From Anadara kagoshimensis (lineage: Eukaryota > Mollusca > Bivalvia > Arcoida > Arcidae): a DNA stretch of 64,000 nucleotides. The DNA is taken from assembly GCA_021292105.1 (NCBI GenBank), contig CM037869.1, positions 5,799,001 to 5,863,000 of the forward strand. The letters are read 5' to 3'. The translations under genes were made by a program, and so were the position numbers. Shown here piece by piece: positions 55,901 through 63,786 of this stretch (within the stretch, counting starts at the first letter, position 1; every line of letters starts with the position of its first letter). The notes below the pieces were generated by a model. The model was not told the origin of the DNA. It searched no databases and saw only the letters and a list, made by a program, of their open reading frames with translations.

Positions 55901-56163
55901 TGCAAACTGACAAACTTTTTCAAACTAGGATTTGCCTTTTGTGAGGTTTGAACCTAGGCAGTGAGAGGCCCTGTAATCTGTTTGTCTTTACTTTGAGCAA
56001 ATGAGTAAAAAACACAATGTAATACCTTGTTGTGCACTTGCTGCAACATCTATGAGATCTTCTATGTGTTCTGTACTTAACCCGGCCGTCTTTGATTTCT
56101 CCGCTAGTAAATCCAACGACAACTTCAACTCTACATTGCCTCGAACTTTGATTGGTCCTGTGG
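32972..56163 (-). CDS. CENPI: Centromere protein I (CENP-I/Mis6), nearly complete (gene span, 17 exons)
   Basis: CENP-I is a helical-repeat subunit of the CENP-H/I/K/M part of the constitutive centromere-associated network. It links CENP-A chromatin to the kinetochore. Seventeen exons, all GT-AG and all in phase, give 699 residues plus stop. The first visible residues, TGPIKVRGNVEL, align with the GPIK segment of vertebrate CENP-I, so only about 75-80 N-terminal residues are missing. Strong family blocks: SLILRWILLVYDYIDDKEKL; MPHVCHLLFLLTRKEDIK; GPQPYLTGLLSIYKLYFPNL; FPSQIGAVL...RFSYWIQATL; LFFCSSVYFKCQTIL; LLQHCILDFFDLV; ISNALWRGAAF. The gene runs antisense to TCTP, tail to tail. Introns are packed with mobile elements. 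The initial exon is not fixed; a weak candidate is noted separately. Confidence 0.93.
33224..33402. mobile_element. MITE with TACAGTAAAAC termini
   Basis: The left end tacagtaaaacacgaatata and the right end acatgttttactgta are inverted. The interior repeats 'ataacgaa' motifs. It lies in the last CENP-I intron. TA at both outer ends suggests the Tc1/mariner/pogo group. Confidence 0.8.
33751..33792 (-). CDS. CENPI: CENPI 42-nt micro-exon
   Basis: Between ttttccag and GTAAGT, 14 codons in phase 0: TQPPENKGHPRGIK. It fits the short linker (SPEERT...IRGKK) of vertebrate CENP-I. Too short for open-frame searches. Confidence 0.8.
34907..35177 (-). CDS. CENPI: CENPI exon
   Basis: 271 nt between ttttttgtag and GTAAGT. 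It completes a His codon and encodes YKKSFTLMKEK...IIVDISNALWRGAAF...FSMYMHQGMLGYAWLFLKE, the conserved C-terminal part. Confidence 0.9.
35698..35822 (-). CDS. CENPI: CENPI exon
   Basis: 125 nt between ataatttag and GTAAGT. It encodes VSTLRQKYDFPCSLFPSLNV and continues to VCTIIT, leaving two bases that complete His with the next exon. Confidence 0.87.
36252..36280 (+). repeat. CAAGCC hexamer microsatellite
   Basis: About five uninterrupted copies of caagcc in a CENP-I intron. Confidence 0.9.
36815..37183. mobile_element. hAT-like MITE with CAGGGATT termini
   Basis: The left end is cagggatttatcagggtctt; the right end aggcccttgatgaatccctg is its approximate inverse. The flanking gaccc occurs on both sides (36810-36814, 37184-37188). 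The interior is palindromic around 'gggaaaa' and 'ttttcccattgggaa' blocks. CENP-I intron. Confidence 0.72.
37317..37470 (-). CDS. CENPI: CENPI exon
   Basis: 154 nt between tttttcag and GTAAGT. It encodes TGLFLEEKENFQPV...LQIEQSHCLLQHCILDFFDL. The HCLLxHxxLDFxxxV pattern is among the strongest CENP-I blocks. Confidence 0.92.
38327..38445 (-). CDS. CENPI: CENPI exon
   Basis: 119 nt between atttcag and GTAAGT. It encodes CQTILCLTELLRNMAACEWS and continues to STPQY plus two bases, equivalent to the KCSVLQSLKELL region. Confidence 0.87.
38750..39130 (+). repeat. Diverged direct repeat, copies about 315 bp apart
   Basis: 'atgtataccatgaaacaaaa' with 'catcatgttcctg'-type text near 38757 recurs near 39072 (atgtataccataaaacataa...catcatgttcctg). 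CENP-I intron; non-coding. Confidence 0.6.
39525..39589 (-). CDS. CENPI: CENPI 65-nt exon
   Basis: Between cattttcag and GTAAAG. It encodes LNDTILEPLRKLFFCSSVYF + K, matching the LAQLFFTSTIYFK block. Both phases fit. Confidence 0.88.
39870..40410 (-). repeat. Two adjacent family B repeats
   Basis: 39880-40075 and 40220-40410 both carry 'ggaagaaaccattgactttc / gaggaaactggaattacc' and 'gcaagcaaactcac' blocks; the second includes a tRNA-like ggtgggattcgaatctag. They explain the open frame at 39866-40153. Confidence 0.6.
40432..40549 (-). CDS. CENPI: CENPI exon
   Basis: 118 nt between attctgatag and GTAAGT. It encodes EGVPVVEQFLSRFLHTWNGY, then DYRPQVFRLITRCKLQSFN plus one base. The acceptor at 40550 was chosen over a nearer internal AG because it keeps the family helix. 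Confidence 0.88.
41274..41441 (+). repeat. 21-bp minisatellite, 8 copies, at a CENP-I 5' splice site
   Basis: The unit ctgtggtgattaacaattaa + t is repeated eight times without length change. Substitutions cluster in the 'attaac' segment (tccac, tttac, caac). It ends 8 nt before the exon edge at 41450, just inside the intron. Confidence 0.95.
41450..41538 (-). CDS. CENPI: CENPI exon
   Basis: 89 nt between ttattacag and GTAAAT. It encodes ILDHSTNTEDIQRNENFLDQ + LIRFMDFIQ. A 21-bp tandem array starts within 9 nt of its 5' splice site on the intron side. Confidence 0.87.
42000..42041 (+). repeat. CTGT/GT microsatellite
   Basis: gtctctgtctctgtctgtgt followed by a GT run. Confidence 0.9.
42305..42425 (-). 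CDS. CENPI: CENPI exon
   Basis: 121 nt between tttgacag and GTAAAA. It encodes FPSQIGAVLRCPVLQHLMSY, then RFSYWIQATLSD plus one base, the LPSQMxxVL...LRFYYWLSQTL block of CENP-I. Confidence 0.92.
42690..43015 (-). repeat. Two tRNA-like fragments and a Helitron-like start fragment
   Basis: 'aagaggcacatgggccttaa + cgatcacctga' begins near 42677. Two reversed tRNA-like blocks follow (42721-42805 'gctctaccaactgagctatc'; 42935-43010 'ttttaccaactgagatttgc'). Confidence 0.55.
43067..43234 (-). CDS. CENPI: CENPI exon
   Basis: 168 nt between attaacag and GTATGT, phase 0 at both ends. It opens with basic VGKKRKLDPVPVIH, equivalent to the RPLKRKWN segment and a plausible nuclear-localisation patch, and ends FKQLLDKVDRIE. 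Confidence 0.88.
43734..46258 (+). mobile_element. Helitron-like element with 14 central ~166-bp monomers in higher-order pattern
   Basis: It starts agaggctcagtgtggctgag + cct...cgctcacctgac and ends in the hairpin agctcacctggcctttaggc + caggtgagct (46229-46258). The motif cccatagggtc occurs every 166-167 bp from 43814 to about 45981. Monomers fall into four types. The tail holds gactgact and acggacgccgg simple repeats. Short minus-strand frames are produced by the monomers. Confidence 0.85.
46453..46567 (-). repeat. Family A fragment inserted in the hAT-like element
   Basis: It contains 'ggcctcacttccctggtgga' and 'gattgtgattcggacatgga + ttagtatgtttgttttt', very close to 1215-1330. Confidence 0.75.
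47093..47325 (-). repeat. Right part of the family A copy that hosts the hAT-like element
   Basis: It continues the left flank (...ggcaggtgtagctagctag, ending 43684) with 'gatggggacatttaccctt...gagcacctgac...' and three imperfect 'ttgg.catg.a.tagtatgttt' tip units. The uninterrupted order is seen at 1160-1330. Confidence 0.65.
47331..47480 (-). CDS. CENPI: CENPI exon
   Basis: 150 nt between tttgcag and GTAAGT, phase 0. It encodes IFFPMRDHQWSSTIKKVQEY and onward to RGTQVAP, matching KIYFKNSENLWKTALLxV. Confidence 0.88.
47533..48140 (+). repeat. tRNA-derived SINE-like repeat plus family B tail
   Basis: 'gtgggaggtcagggctcaaa + ccctggccgggtc' is the B-box region; the body matches 29348-29660. 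A second head 'gtggcttagtggtctaaagc' (47900) leads into family B 'gcttgctaaaggtcagtggc'. Confidence 0.65.
48418..50014 (+). mobile_element. Helitron-like element, about 7 central 145-bp monomers
   Basis: It starts acaagaggcccatgggcctt + atacgctcacctga and ends at hairpin 49983-50013 (agctcacttgagcctttggc + tcaggtgagct), preceded by an ACG microsatellite (49930-49955). The monomers are the reverse complement of those at 2065-4060. The unique flanks (for example cttcacaattgaccttgacc) match 1980-2040 and 54190-54240. Confidence 0.85.
50033..50350 (-). repeat. Dispersed repeat family A, reverse copy
   Basis: 'ggtatattgcaagcctgggc', 'ccatgtttctttcattttc' and 'cttggcctcacttccctaat' align in order with 1000-1320. 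It abuts the Helitron-like end at 50014, so the two may have moved or inserted together. Confidence 0.7.
50435..50524 (-). CDS. CENPI: CENPI exon
   Basis: 90 nt between attttag and GTGAGT, phase 0. It encodes GPQPYLTGLLSIYKLYFPNL + VSVCLPRTKR, a hallmark block. Confidence 0.92.
50705..51045 (+). repeat. SINE-like repeat family E
   Basis: The tRNA-like head 'gcttcagtggtagaacatct' and 'ggttgtgagtgtaaaccccc' is followed by a body homologous to 30640-30950. Confidence 0.65.
51109..51124 (+). repeat. 16-bp poly(C) tract
   Basis: Uninterrupted C run in a CENP-I intron about 60 nt from an exon. Length may be uncertain in assembly. Confidence 0.9.
51183..51278 (-). CDS. CENPI: CENPI exon
   Basis: 96 nt. 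Acceptor ggttttcag. The donor used here is GTAGGT, because only it keeps phase 0 into the next exon; GTATAA 4 nt further would shift the frame. It encodes MPHVCHLLFLLTRKEDIKMF + RVRQLLNLQTRI. Confidence 0.9.
51424..52644 (+). repeat. 370-390-bp direct repeats flanking a 460-bp core
   Basis: 51424-51810 and 52274-52644 are near-identical (from attattattattgttaatat to tcaaaacacc). The second copy lacks a stretch around 'attgtaaatgtgaggc'. The core 51811-52273 contains two 'tatgcccagttttggcaa'-like blocks. It is either a duplicated intron segment or a miniature terminal-repeat element. No protein frame. Confidence 0.85.
52695..52802 (-). CDS. CENPI: CENPI exon
   Basis: 108 nt between ttgtgtag and GTAAGT, phase 0. 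It encodes SLILRWILLVYDYIDDKEKL and LYGLIFYFLENQVL. Its first 34 nt and acceptor are copied upstream at 52848-52897. Confidence 0.92.
52769..52940 (-). repeat. 79-bp tandem duplication overlapping a CENP-I exon acceptor
   Basis: cataaaccagcagtatccat + cttaatatcaaactctacac occurs at 52769 (exon 3'-to-5' edge included) and again at 52848. A third partial (catatacacactgtcatccataaat) follows. The second copy includes 34 nt of exon sequence with its own acceptor. Confidence 0.9.
53679..53816. mobile_element. Foldback element
   Basis: The arms tttattgcctttgaatgagg + gagatatgaac and its inverse (ttcatatctccctcactcaa + aggaaataaa) surround a 50-bp loop. CENP-I intron. Confidence 0.75.
53857..54716 (+). 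mobile_element. Helitron-like element, about 2 central monomers
   Basis: Same ends and unique flanks as 48418-50014 (start acaagaggcccatgggcc; end hairpin agctcacatgacctctggtc + aggtgagtt), but with only about two 145-bp monomers. An 'acacacgcacac' microsatellite precedes the hairpin. Confidence 0.85.
55297..55415 (-). CDS. CENPI: CENPI exon
   Basis: 119 nt between ttttgcag and GTAAGT. It encodes ETISSKLIRVLIPSTYVPVG and AVVKAISHMCTNKPSTALQ, matching the vertebrate ILKCMIPATVISEDSVVKAV region. Confidence 0.9.
55800..55990 (-). repeat. Family B repeat with tRNA-like end
   Basis: 'ctccagtcaagattctttca + cttatactgagg', 'gtggaggaaaccagagtgcc' and 'gaggtttgaacctaggcagt'. It lies between two CENP-I exons. 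Confidence 0.65.
56026..56163 (-). CDS. CENPI: CENPI exon (first visible)
   Basis: 138 nt between ttaattttag and GTATTA. It starts with two bases of a split codon and encodes TGPIKVRGNVELKLSLDLLA, then EHIEDLIDVAASAQQ plus one base. The frame stays open upstream of the acceptor to about 56326 by chance. Confidence 0.85.
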
Positions 56164-56674
56164 CTAAAATTAACATATTCAAAATACATGTATATTTTTT
56201 CTTTTGGAGTACCGGTAATGCATTAGTTAAATAACTGTTTTCTTTCTTAAGTTCAAGTATCCTTATGTAAAATCGTGGTACTAACAGTTTGTTGCAAAAA
56301 GTTAATGGGCATTCATCAGTAGACAATAAAGTTTCATCTCCAATTTCTTGTCACTTCGCTTTAAAAATCATAAAAAAAACCCTCAGTTATATTTGTTATA
56401 TACCGTAAAACAACATTTGTAAACAAAACCCTCTGGTTAAATGCTATTTTGAAATGTGACCCTAAAAGATGTACTGTAAATAGTCTAGTTTAGATTTATA
56501 ACAGATTTTGTTAAAAAATTTAATTTATAACGAGAAAAAACAACCAAACACTTCCGATATAACATGAGAAATTGACCTCCTTTTTACATTATATTACATA
56601 GACATATGCAGATATTTTACTTAAAAATGGCGTAAGTGTCACATGTTTTTTATTTCGCTAAAAACTATATTTAC

Positions 56675-56733
56675 CCGTTACAAAACGTTTCAAATGAGGA
56701 TCCGATAAATAGGTCAGACTCCATTTGCAGACG
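56675..56733 (-). CDS. Possible CENPI initial exon (weak)
   Basis: On the minus strand an ATG opens MESDLFIGSSFETFCN followed by GG/GTAAAT. The left-over phase (two bases) does not fit the next confirmed exon (which needs one), so another exon would be required. Recorded only as a candidate. Confidence 0.2.
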
Positions 56734-56863
56734 ACAAAGTTTACATTTACATTTATTTTACATAATGATGAACATATTTTAAAGATATCTAACAAAGAAA
56801 GTTGAAAGTTGATTTTGAGCATTTGCAGTGATGTGCTTCTTATGAATGATATCCAGTATAAAC

Positions 56864-59357
56864 TTAAAGGTCACCGGTCACCAAAAACCGAAATTTTTCT
56901 AGTACTATTTTCCGAAAGATTACATAATAAAAAGTCGATTTAGCCACAAATAACATTTTTTAATAATTTCTGTCCTTTGTTACAGCGTAAAATAAAGTCC
57001 TAAAACTGTTGAAAAACGGTGTTATCTCCCTTTGGTAGTAAAAGGGTCCAAAACCGGAAGTGACGCAGAAGGTGTTATCCAAGTTATCTAGTAACTAAAG
57101 CTTGTAGAGTGATCTGTATTTACTACCCAGATTTATCAGGAGTAGCTTCTCATGTTTTATTTATTTTTTTATTTTTAGTATTGGATATTTCAATTTTCTT
57201 CAGCATAAAAAAATAAATTAAAAAAAAACATAATAAATAAATAAATAAGAACTATATTTTTGTTTGCTCTAAGTATGATATACTGTTACTTATACTATTA
57301 CAAAACTTAATTTTACATTATTTATTAATTAATTTATTTATTTATCTTTTTATTTTTATCTATTTATTAAAACGAATTGATAAAAAGAATACACATTTTT
57401 GTTTTTTTATTTAAAATAATATTCATATTTATTTTCATTAATATTTAATATCATTCTAAATATCCTAACTTCTCTGTTGAATTTATTTATTTTTTATTTA
57501 TTTTTTTATTTCAGTGAATTAATATTAAATATCAATATTAATATGTATATTAAAACATACATAATTTTCGAGCACTTTTGACCGGATTCTGTAGTCTGTC
57601 GCTTTTTTTTTCTTCTCTCTAGTACAGCTATATTATTAATTTACCTCAAATTGATTTTTATTCATATTTGTTTCAGAAATCGTCCCATTTTTATTTTATT
57701 TTAGGTAAAAAACGATATTTAAAATTTTCATTTACTACTACTACTAATAATAATTTTATTACACCTAATTTTAATGAGCTGAAAAAAGAACTCGTATCAA
57801 AATGTGATACCAGTGGGATTATACCCGACTAACTAACGGCTTAATCAAAACTCGAGTGAAACTTTCTTTCATTTTTGCTCAATAAATTAATATAAATTAA
57901 AGTGTGATTTACATCCCCTTACATACCAGTAATTAAGAGATTATCAATATGCTACATTGGGAAACATCCTGTTTAGAAGTAGACATCTATCACCAGCTGA
58001 TCACCTGTAATCAACAGGGTTTACCTTACAATTTGCAACATTAATTGACACGTGTGTATAAATCTTTATGATATACCCGGTAAATGTAATTTGTCGTTTT
58101 TGATGGATTCTGAAAAGATGTGTTTGAAAAAAAAAATGTTAGATCAGTTGATTTGAATAAGAGACATACAAGTCTCGATTTGTGTGAACATGTGAACTGG
58201 TGAAATGACTGACTTGCGGAATTAAATTAATTTTGAATATTAAAATTCATTAAAATCTATGATTTTTTTTATTTGCCTGAATCCATTCATAATAATTTAA
58301 ATTATCTTAAATGATTATACCACTCTTATTTCCCTGACTTTTCTCGTATATGAAAAATAGCCCCAATACATTCAAAGCAATTACTGTATTTCCATAAATT
58401 GAGTGCACATGGTTTGTCTTATTTATTTCATTCAATTGAAAATGTTTCCATTAAACTATCAATAAATTGCATTTTAAATGCACTGACCTAACCAAATTAT
58501 ATTTTCAAATGACAAAAAAGTTATTCAGTTCATCAGTACATTTTGGGATAATTTAGAAAATTTGACGAAGTTTATACACCAATTGGGCCTCATTCAAAGT
58601 TATACTCAGGGTATTTAGGGTCAGGTAGGTCATTGTTGTTCTTTTTTTCATATTTCATCATGAATATTCCAATTATGACGTAATTATAATATTTAGAGTT
58701 GTTCCGGGTAAGAAGGTAGAGAAGGGATAATTTTGACATGGTTATATTAGTTGTTTTGTTAAAAACTTCAAAAATTGCTCTATGTACAGAATTAAATTCA
58801 CCTATGGATGACTAAAAATATTTTTTTTCCTATTAGGTCAGTATATTTTGTATCAAGTTTTGACAATATTTTGCGAGTTTGTTGGAAAATACGACTTTAT
58901 TCTTGCGTTTTCCATGTGCACTCAATTGTGGAAATACAGTAGAAAGCTGCATAAGGGACTTGTGTAAATCTGGCTTTAATTTGTTCTTAAATTTGTGAGA
59001 AAATTTTTTTTATCGTTCATTGTGGTAATACTATATCAAATTTTACAAAATATATAATTTTGACTTGAAATCAAACTTTAAAACGGCACACAAACCCACA
59101 TGTTACATATGGATACATATATAAGTAATGTGTCTTTCCTCAGCAGCTTAACACCATGTACGTCATCAATTAGGTCGCCGGAAAGTTACGAGCGGTGTCG
59201 GAAATTACCGAGTATTAGAACTTAGTTCAGGTAAGTTTTTAGTATATTACAGGTAACTGTAGTGTGTGAAAACCCGCCAGACACATCAATATTGACAACT
59301 CTACCCACAGGAATGCAAATTACAAAATTCATAAATTTGGTGACCGGTGACCTTTAA
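56864..59357. mobile_element. 2.5-kb TTAA-flanked inverted-repeat element (piggyBac-like, non-autonomous)
   Basis: TTAA at 56864-56867 precedes aggtcaccggtcacc; ggtgaccggtgacct ends at 59353 and TTAA follows at 59354-59357. TTAA duplication is the mark of piggyBac-type insertion, but the terminal sequence itself is not one I can name. The interior is AT-rich (57140-57560 nearly pure A/T) and has no transposase frame. A smaller element (58382-58941) is nested within. Confidence 0.75.
58382..58941. mobile_element. 560-bp inverted-repeat element nested in the TTAA element
   Basis: The left end tactgtatttccataaattg + agtgcacatgg and the right end ccatgtgcactcaattgtgg + aaatacagta are inverted over about 30 bp. 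Non-coding. Confidence 0.8.
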
Positions 59358-59489
59358 TGCCACGAACTTGACACTTCAATGAAGTTAGCATACTTGAAGA
59401 TATGCCTAGTAATGGGGTTCACCACAGCACCATGTGCAAGGGTGCAAAATTCCTGGGTCCGATGTCCGGGACCTATTTATGTAACATTA

Positions 59490-59700
59490 GGAGAGTTGAG
59501 TAATGGTGTTTATCGTTCAAGTCAAGAATATTTTACTTATATTGAGATGTTGCTAGCTATTGGCGAAGGTGCTGAAATTTTGTCTGTGCATTGCGGTGAT
59601 GGCATTATACAGCATGGTTATTTATCGTGCCAAGCCTACCGTTACAAAGGACCCCATCCAAAAGAACTGCGACTTTATTTCATAAATTATGCCAAGTGCT
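59490..59700 (-). repeat. SINE body fragment
   Basis: 'attggcgaaggtgctgaaat...gatggcattatacagcat' parallels 11720-11830. It accounts for the open frame 59379-59726. Confidence 0.65.
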
Positions 59701-59719
59701 TAGCAAGTCTGGATAGTAC

Positions 59720-60799
59720 AGATTAGACATAATTTAAAGTTCCAGTGGCTCATGTGTAGAGCGTCTAGTGTCGAGCGTCTACGGTCTAGTCTGAACTTTC
59801 TGTCTAGTGTGGCAAAGAGAACGTCCTGCGTAAATATTCCACTTATAAGAAGACTTCACCAGCTACTAATAGGCAGACACGCAACGATGAAAGAAACCTG
59901 GTCAGTTGTAATAATATTTTCTTGTCAAATTTCTACGTGGTCAGGATTCAAAACCGGGATGGGTATATTTTGTGATAAAACCTTTGGTGAAAAATTCCAC
60001 AGACTCTTGTAGTTTATCTGTGCTTCTTCTCTTCCGCGACATAGTTGTTTTGATAACACTTGTGACAGCCCGCCAAGAAGTTTGAAAATGAATGATCTTA
60101 GTCTTTTGCGCGCTTCTCCTTAACGAATCCTATTAACATTTGTACCCATTATATTGACTAAAGATTGATACAATAACTAACTGACAGGTGCACTATCGAT
60201 AGGGACCAGAATCATTATATTTTTCTTATTATAGAATATGGTCTCTGTGTCTCTGGCTGAATAACTTAATTTCTCAGTGGCGGATCCAGCTTGATTTATC
60301 AACTCAACTGGATCACCCAGACCACGTTCATTCATTTATCGACCAAATTAAATCAAAACCGGCACTGGATCCCTCCGATGGATCGACGTATCGATCTACA
60401 ACTTCCAAAAGGTCAATATTACAATTTTGAAAAAAGCTAGACTGGTTTAGATCTACTTTGAATGCGAGGTAAAAAGGACGCTCGACAGTGATCAAGATGC
60501 AGGAAATTGCACCATTTGTACTGAAAAAGACCCCCTAGAAGGTCCGGGGCGCCTTTGGCGCATCCTTGTGCCCCCCACCCATTCACCAAGACTCTGGATC
60601 CGCCCCTGTAATTCTAGCGGTTTTAATTTCAAAACCAATTGCCAGATTTAAGTTAAGGAAAGTCTTAGTTAAGGAATTATCGTGAAAGATGCATGATTTT
60701 ATCATCTTATTCTCTGCTATGTGTTAAGTTTCAGATTTTTTACAAAAGAAATTTTTAAATTAACTTTTTAGACAATTAAAATACTAATATACTCATTTC

Positions 60800-60800
<1 letters not shown>
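59720..60800. other. Unassigned DNA
   Basis: Less AT-rich than its surroundings; no splice-supported exon or recognisable element. The plus-strand frame at 59752-60012 has no family resemblance I can name. Confidence 0.4.

Positions 60801-60802
<2 letters not shown>

Positions 60803-60850
<48 letters not shown>
60803..60850 (+). repeat. TC dinucleotide microsatellite
   Basis: About 24 uninterrupted tc units. Confidence 0.97.
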
Positions 60851-60855
<5 letters not shown>

Positions 60856-61501
60856 TCTGCTGGTCCCGAACACTTGAGTTAGGAAGTTAATCAGAATTGT
60901 GAATGAAAAAGGTTTGCAATTATGCATTGAAGATTTTGTGAACACCTTACATAGATCAGTGTTCTCATCATTTATAATCCCGATTTGAGATGTGGTAAAA
61001 ATACTAGAATGTTGAGTAGGAATAAGCACTGATAAGTGACCATGCATGACCAGATAAAGGTGATCATTTACACCAAATTAAAGTATTCATTAGAGATGGA
61101 AATACTCGCTATAAGAATAAAAGTTTTGTTAAAATTCAGAGGATATGGCATGTCACGATAACATATGAAAAATCCATATTAAAACCAATAATGGAAAGAT
61201 TGTTTAATAGAAAAAAGTGACATAAAGGGACATAAAAATGGTATTAAATACTTAACGGCTGTCAGGATTCGCCAATCAGACCAATTCGGAAAAATCGTGG
61301 ATTTAATTTAAAAATAACTAAATTGCAACAGCAAATACACCCCATGCATTCAAGATGTCATCTACAGTATGGCATTTACCATGAATGAAAACAGAAATTA
61401 GACAATAGCTCATCAGAAAAACACGTCATAGATTCAATATGCTTGAGAGAAAAAAACAAAATAATAAAATAACATTCACAACAATATGAAATACTACATT
61501 T

Positions 61502-62207
61502 GATCGAGTGTGGCATAGAGGATTGCTTCTTAAAATGGAGTCGATTGGGATTAAGGGTAAATTGTTGCATTGGTTTCATAGTTATTTAAGTAATCGTCAC
61601 CAGCGGGTTGTTTCAGGTAATGTTTCCTCTTCCTGTTTACCCGTCACTGCTGGTGTTCCCCAGGGTTCCATCCTAGGGCCCATTCTTTTTCTCATTTACA
61701 TTAATGATATAGTTGCTGACATTGGAAGCAGTATTAGACTATTTGCTGATGACACTTTACTTTATGTCAATGTTGAAAATCCACATGAATCGGCTGAGTA
61801 CTTAAATTCTGATCTTTCCAAAATACATCTTTGGTCTCAAAACTGAAAGGTGGCTGGTTTCTTTCAATCCCAAAAAAACTGAATCTATGATTATTTCCAA
61901 AAAAGCTGTTAAACCTTTTCACCCTGCCTTATATATGAATGAAACTCTAGTTCAAGAAGTTGATTCACACAAACACCTTGGAGTGATATTTTCATCCGAC
62001 GGTACCTGGAAATTGCATGCTGATGAATTATTATCTAAAGTTAACTCTAGACTTTCAGTACTGAAAAAATTGAAATTCAAACTCGACCGCCTTTCTCTTG
62101 AAACTTTTTATCTTAGCTTCATAAGACCTCTAATGGAATACGGAGACGTCATCTGGGACAACCTGACAGACGAATATACAAAAAAATTAGAACGAGCAAA
62201 TATCTAG
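61502..62207 (+). pseudogene. Non-LTR retrotransposon reverse transcriptase, 5'-truncated and frameshifted
   Basis: The RT would copy LINE RNA at the target site. The first frame (to 61846) starts abruptly at FDRVWHRGLLLKMESIGIKG, in the palm A region, and carries VPQGSILGPILFLIYINDI and the FADDTLLY catalytic box. It then hits a stop after LWSQN. The family continues in another frame from about 61853: WLVSFNPKKTESM, SHKHLGVIFSSDGTW, SFIRPLMEYGDVIWDNL. The endonuclease and N-terminal RT are missing, so this is a dead copy. Resemblance is to jockey/CR1-type elements; the clade is not certain. Confidence 0.88.
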
Positions 62208-62256
62208 ACTTTGTATGCTAGTGTTTCCCACCCCACATCTTGATATAATAAATTTA

Positions 62257-63120
62257 AACTGTAAACCGTGTTTTTTTAGCGGCAGTTTTATTTTAGCGCA
62301 ATTGGCGATAAGAGTGTCAGCGCTAAAATAAAACTGCCGCTAAAATTACAACAAAAAAAGTTCAGTACTGTACATCGCTGCTGTGACTATGAATGTGTAT
62401 GGACGCACGTTAAATGGTTATATAGCCAGTGTTAAAATAATAATAGAACTATTATTATTTTAACACTGGCCATTGTATGTGATACGTCTCGTTGGCAGGT
62501 AATTAATTTTATTTTACCAGTAGTTGGCTTCAAACATTAAAATATTAACAATTACATCAACAAATTAGACCCGTTATGCGAAAATTGTTTATTTTTTCTG
62601 TGATGTCGGCAACATATTATAAATCCTAATTATTGACCTCTATAATGATCTAAGCGGCTATTATCGGGGATACATCGACAATGTGTCTAAACATTTGTAT
62701 TTAAAAAACAGTTGGTATTTAAATGAATAAAAACAAAATATGTTATTATCGATTTAAATATTTATTCAGTAAAATGTCTAATCGATGAGAGGGCCAAATT
62801 ATGATGAAAGCTTCCTGCAGACATCTGTCTGTCTAGTGACTTCCTGGGTCAGTTACGGAGATTTTCTCTCAGCAAAAGTCAAACAAATTAAAACACAATT
62901 ACATAGTTATTTTATTATTTTCTTGTAACCTGGCATCCCTTCTCAAATTTAATTTTTTTGGTTGAAAGTTGTGGGTTTTAGGCGAGAAAATACGGTAATA
63001 TAAAGACGTATTAAACTGTTCTGACTGGAATTGATTACGCTAAAATTAAACTGCGCTAATATGTTTATCAGTCATCAATCGCTAAAATAAGTATGCGCCA
63101 ATATAAAGCGGTTTACAGTA
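62257..63120. mobile_element. 860-bp inverted-repeat element with two internal hairpins
   Basis: The left end actgtaaaccg and the right end cggtttacagta are inverted. Near the left end are two strong hairpins: 62274-62299 with 62320-62345 (ttttagcggcagttttattt...), and 62425-62446 with 62449-62470 (gccagtgttaaaataataat...). Motifs 'gctaaaat' and 'gcgcta' recur near the right end. No protein frame. Confidence 0.75.
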
Positions 63121-63184
63121 GTTAATTTGGTTGCCCCAGTTACTATTCTAGATTTATATTTTATAAGATAAAAATTATTAATTT

Positions 63185-63450
63185 AATGACTGGAGTTGGT
63201 ATTGCGATAGCATTGCAGGGAGGATTTAAATGAATCCAAGTTGTTACTCTTTACAATGCTATCAGGTAGGCTGTTCCAGTCACGAATGGTCTTAGGAAAG
63301 AAGGATTCCTTCCGATAGGTTGGTTGTTTTTGAAGTTGGAAGAAGGAATCCTTCGGAGTTGTGATGTCTTGTTTTCCTGTTAGCTGGACTGAGTAAGTCC
63401 TGCTTGCTGACAGCCACTAGCTGATGCCTAATTTTGTAGAGCATACACTC
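63185..63450 (-). pseudogene. LINE reverse-transcriptase C-terminal fragment, reverse orientation
   Basis: The minus strand reads MLYKIRHQLVAVSKQDLL, then after a frame change YRKESFFPKTIRDWNSLPDS and NLDSFKSSLQCYRN. The SFFPRTIRDWNSLP pattern is typical of the C-terminal tail of many animal LINE RT proteins. It is broken by an indel near the 'cttccaacttcaaaaacaac' run. Opposite in orientation to 61502-62207, so a separate insertion. Confidence 0.72.
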
Positions 63451-63706
63451 ATATAAGAAATACTACTATTCATACCATAAACGCCTCTTATGATCTTGAC
63501 ATATTGTTATTTGGAAATCACAATCTGACCCCTGCCGAAAACAAGGATATTTTCATCAAAGTTCAAAAGTACCTTCTTTTATCAAAGAGATTTTCCGTTT
63601 AAAACAATGATTATTTTACATTATGAAACTTTACATACTAGTATATGTCATAAATTATTGTATTCTGAAATTTTCATTTCTCTTTTATAAATTATAACCT
63701 ACACAC

Positions 63707-63707
63707 T

Positions 63708-63786
<79 letters not shown>
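63707..63786 (+). repeat. TTTA tetranucleotide microsatellite
   Basis: About 20 uninterrupted ttta units. The remainder to 64000 is AT-rich with nothing recognised. Confidence 0.95.

Noticed and set aside
55988-56326. CENP-I start at an in-frame codon near 56326 reading straight into the 56163 exon
   Set aside because: The extension is unlike CENP-I, and a good acceptor (ttaattttag) interrupts it; kept only as chance open frame.
59150-59250. First exon of a new plus-strand gene (ATG and a GTAAGT donor)
   Set aside because: The ATG frame closes after four codons, and the stretch lies inside the TTAA-flanked element. No downstream exon was found.
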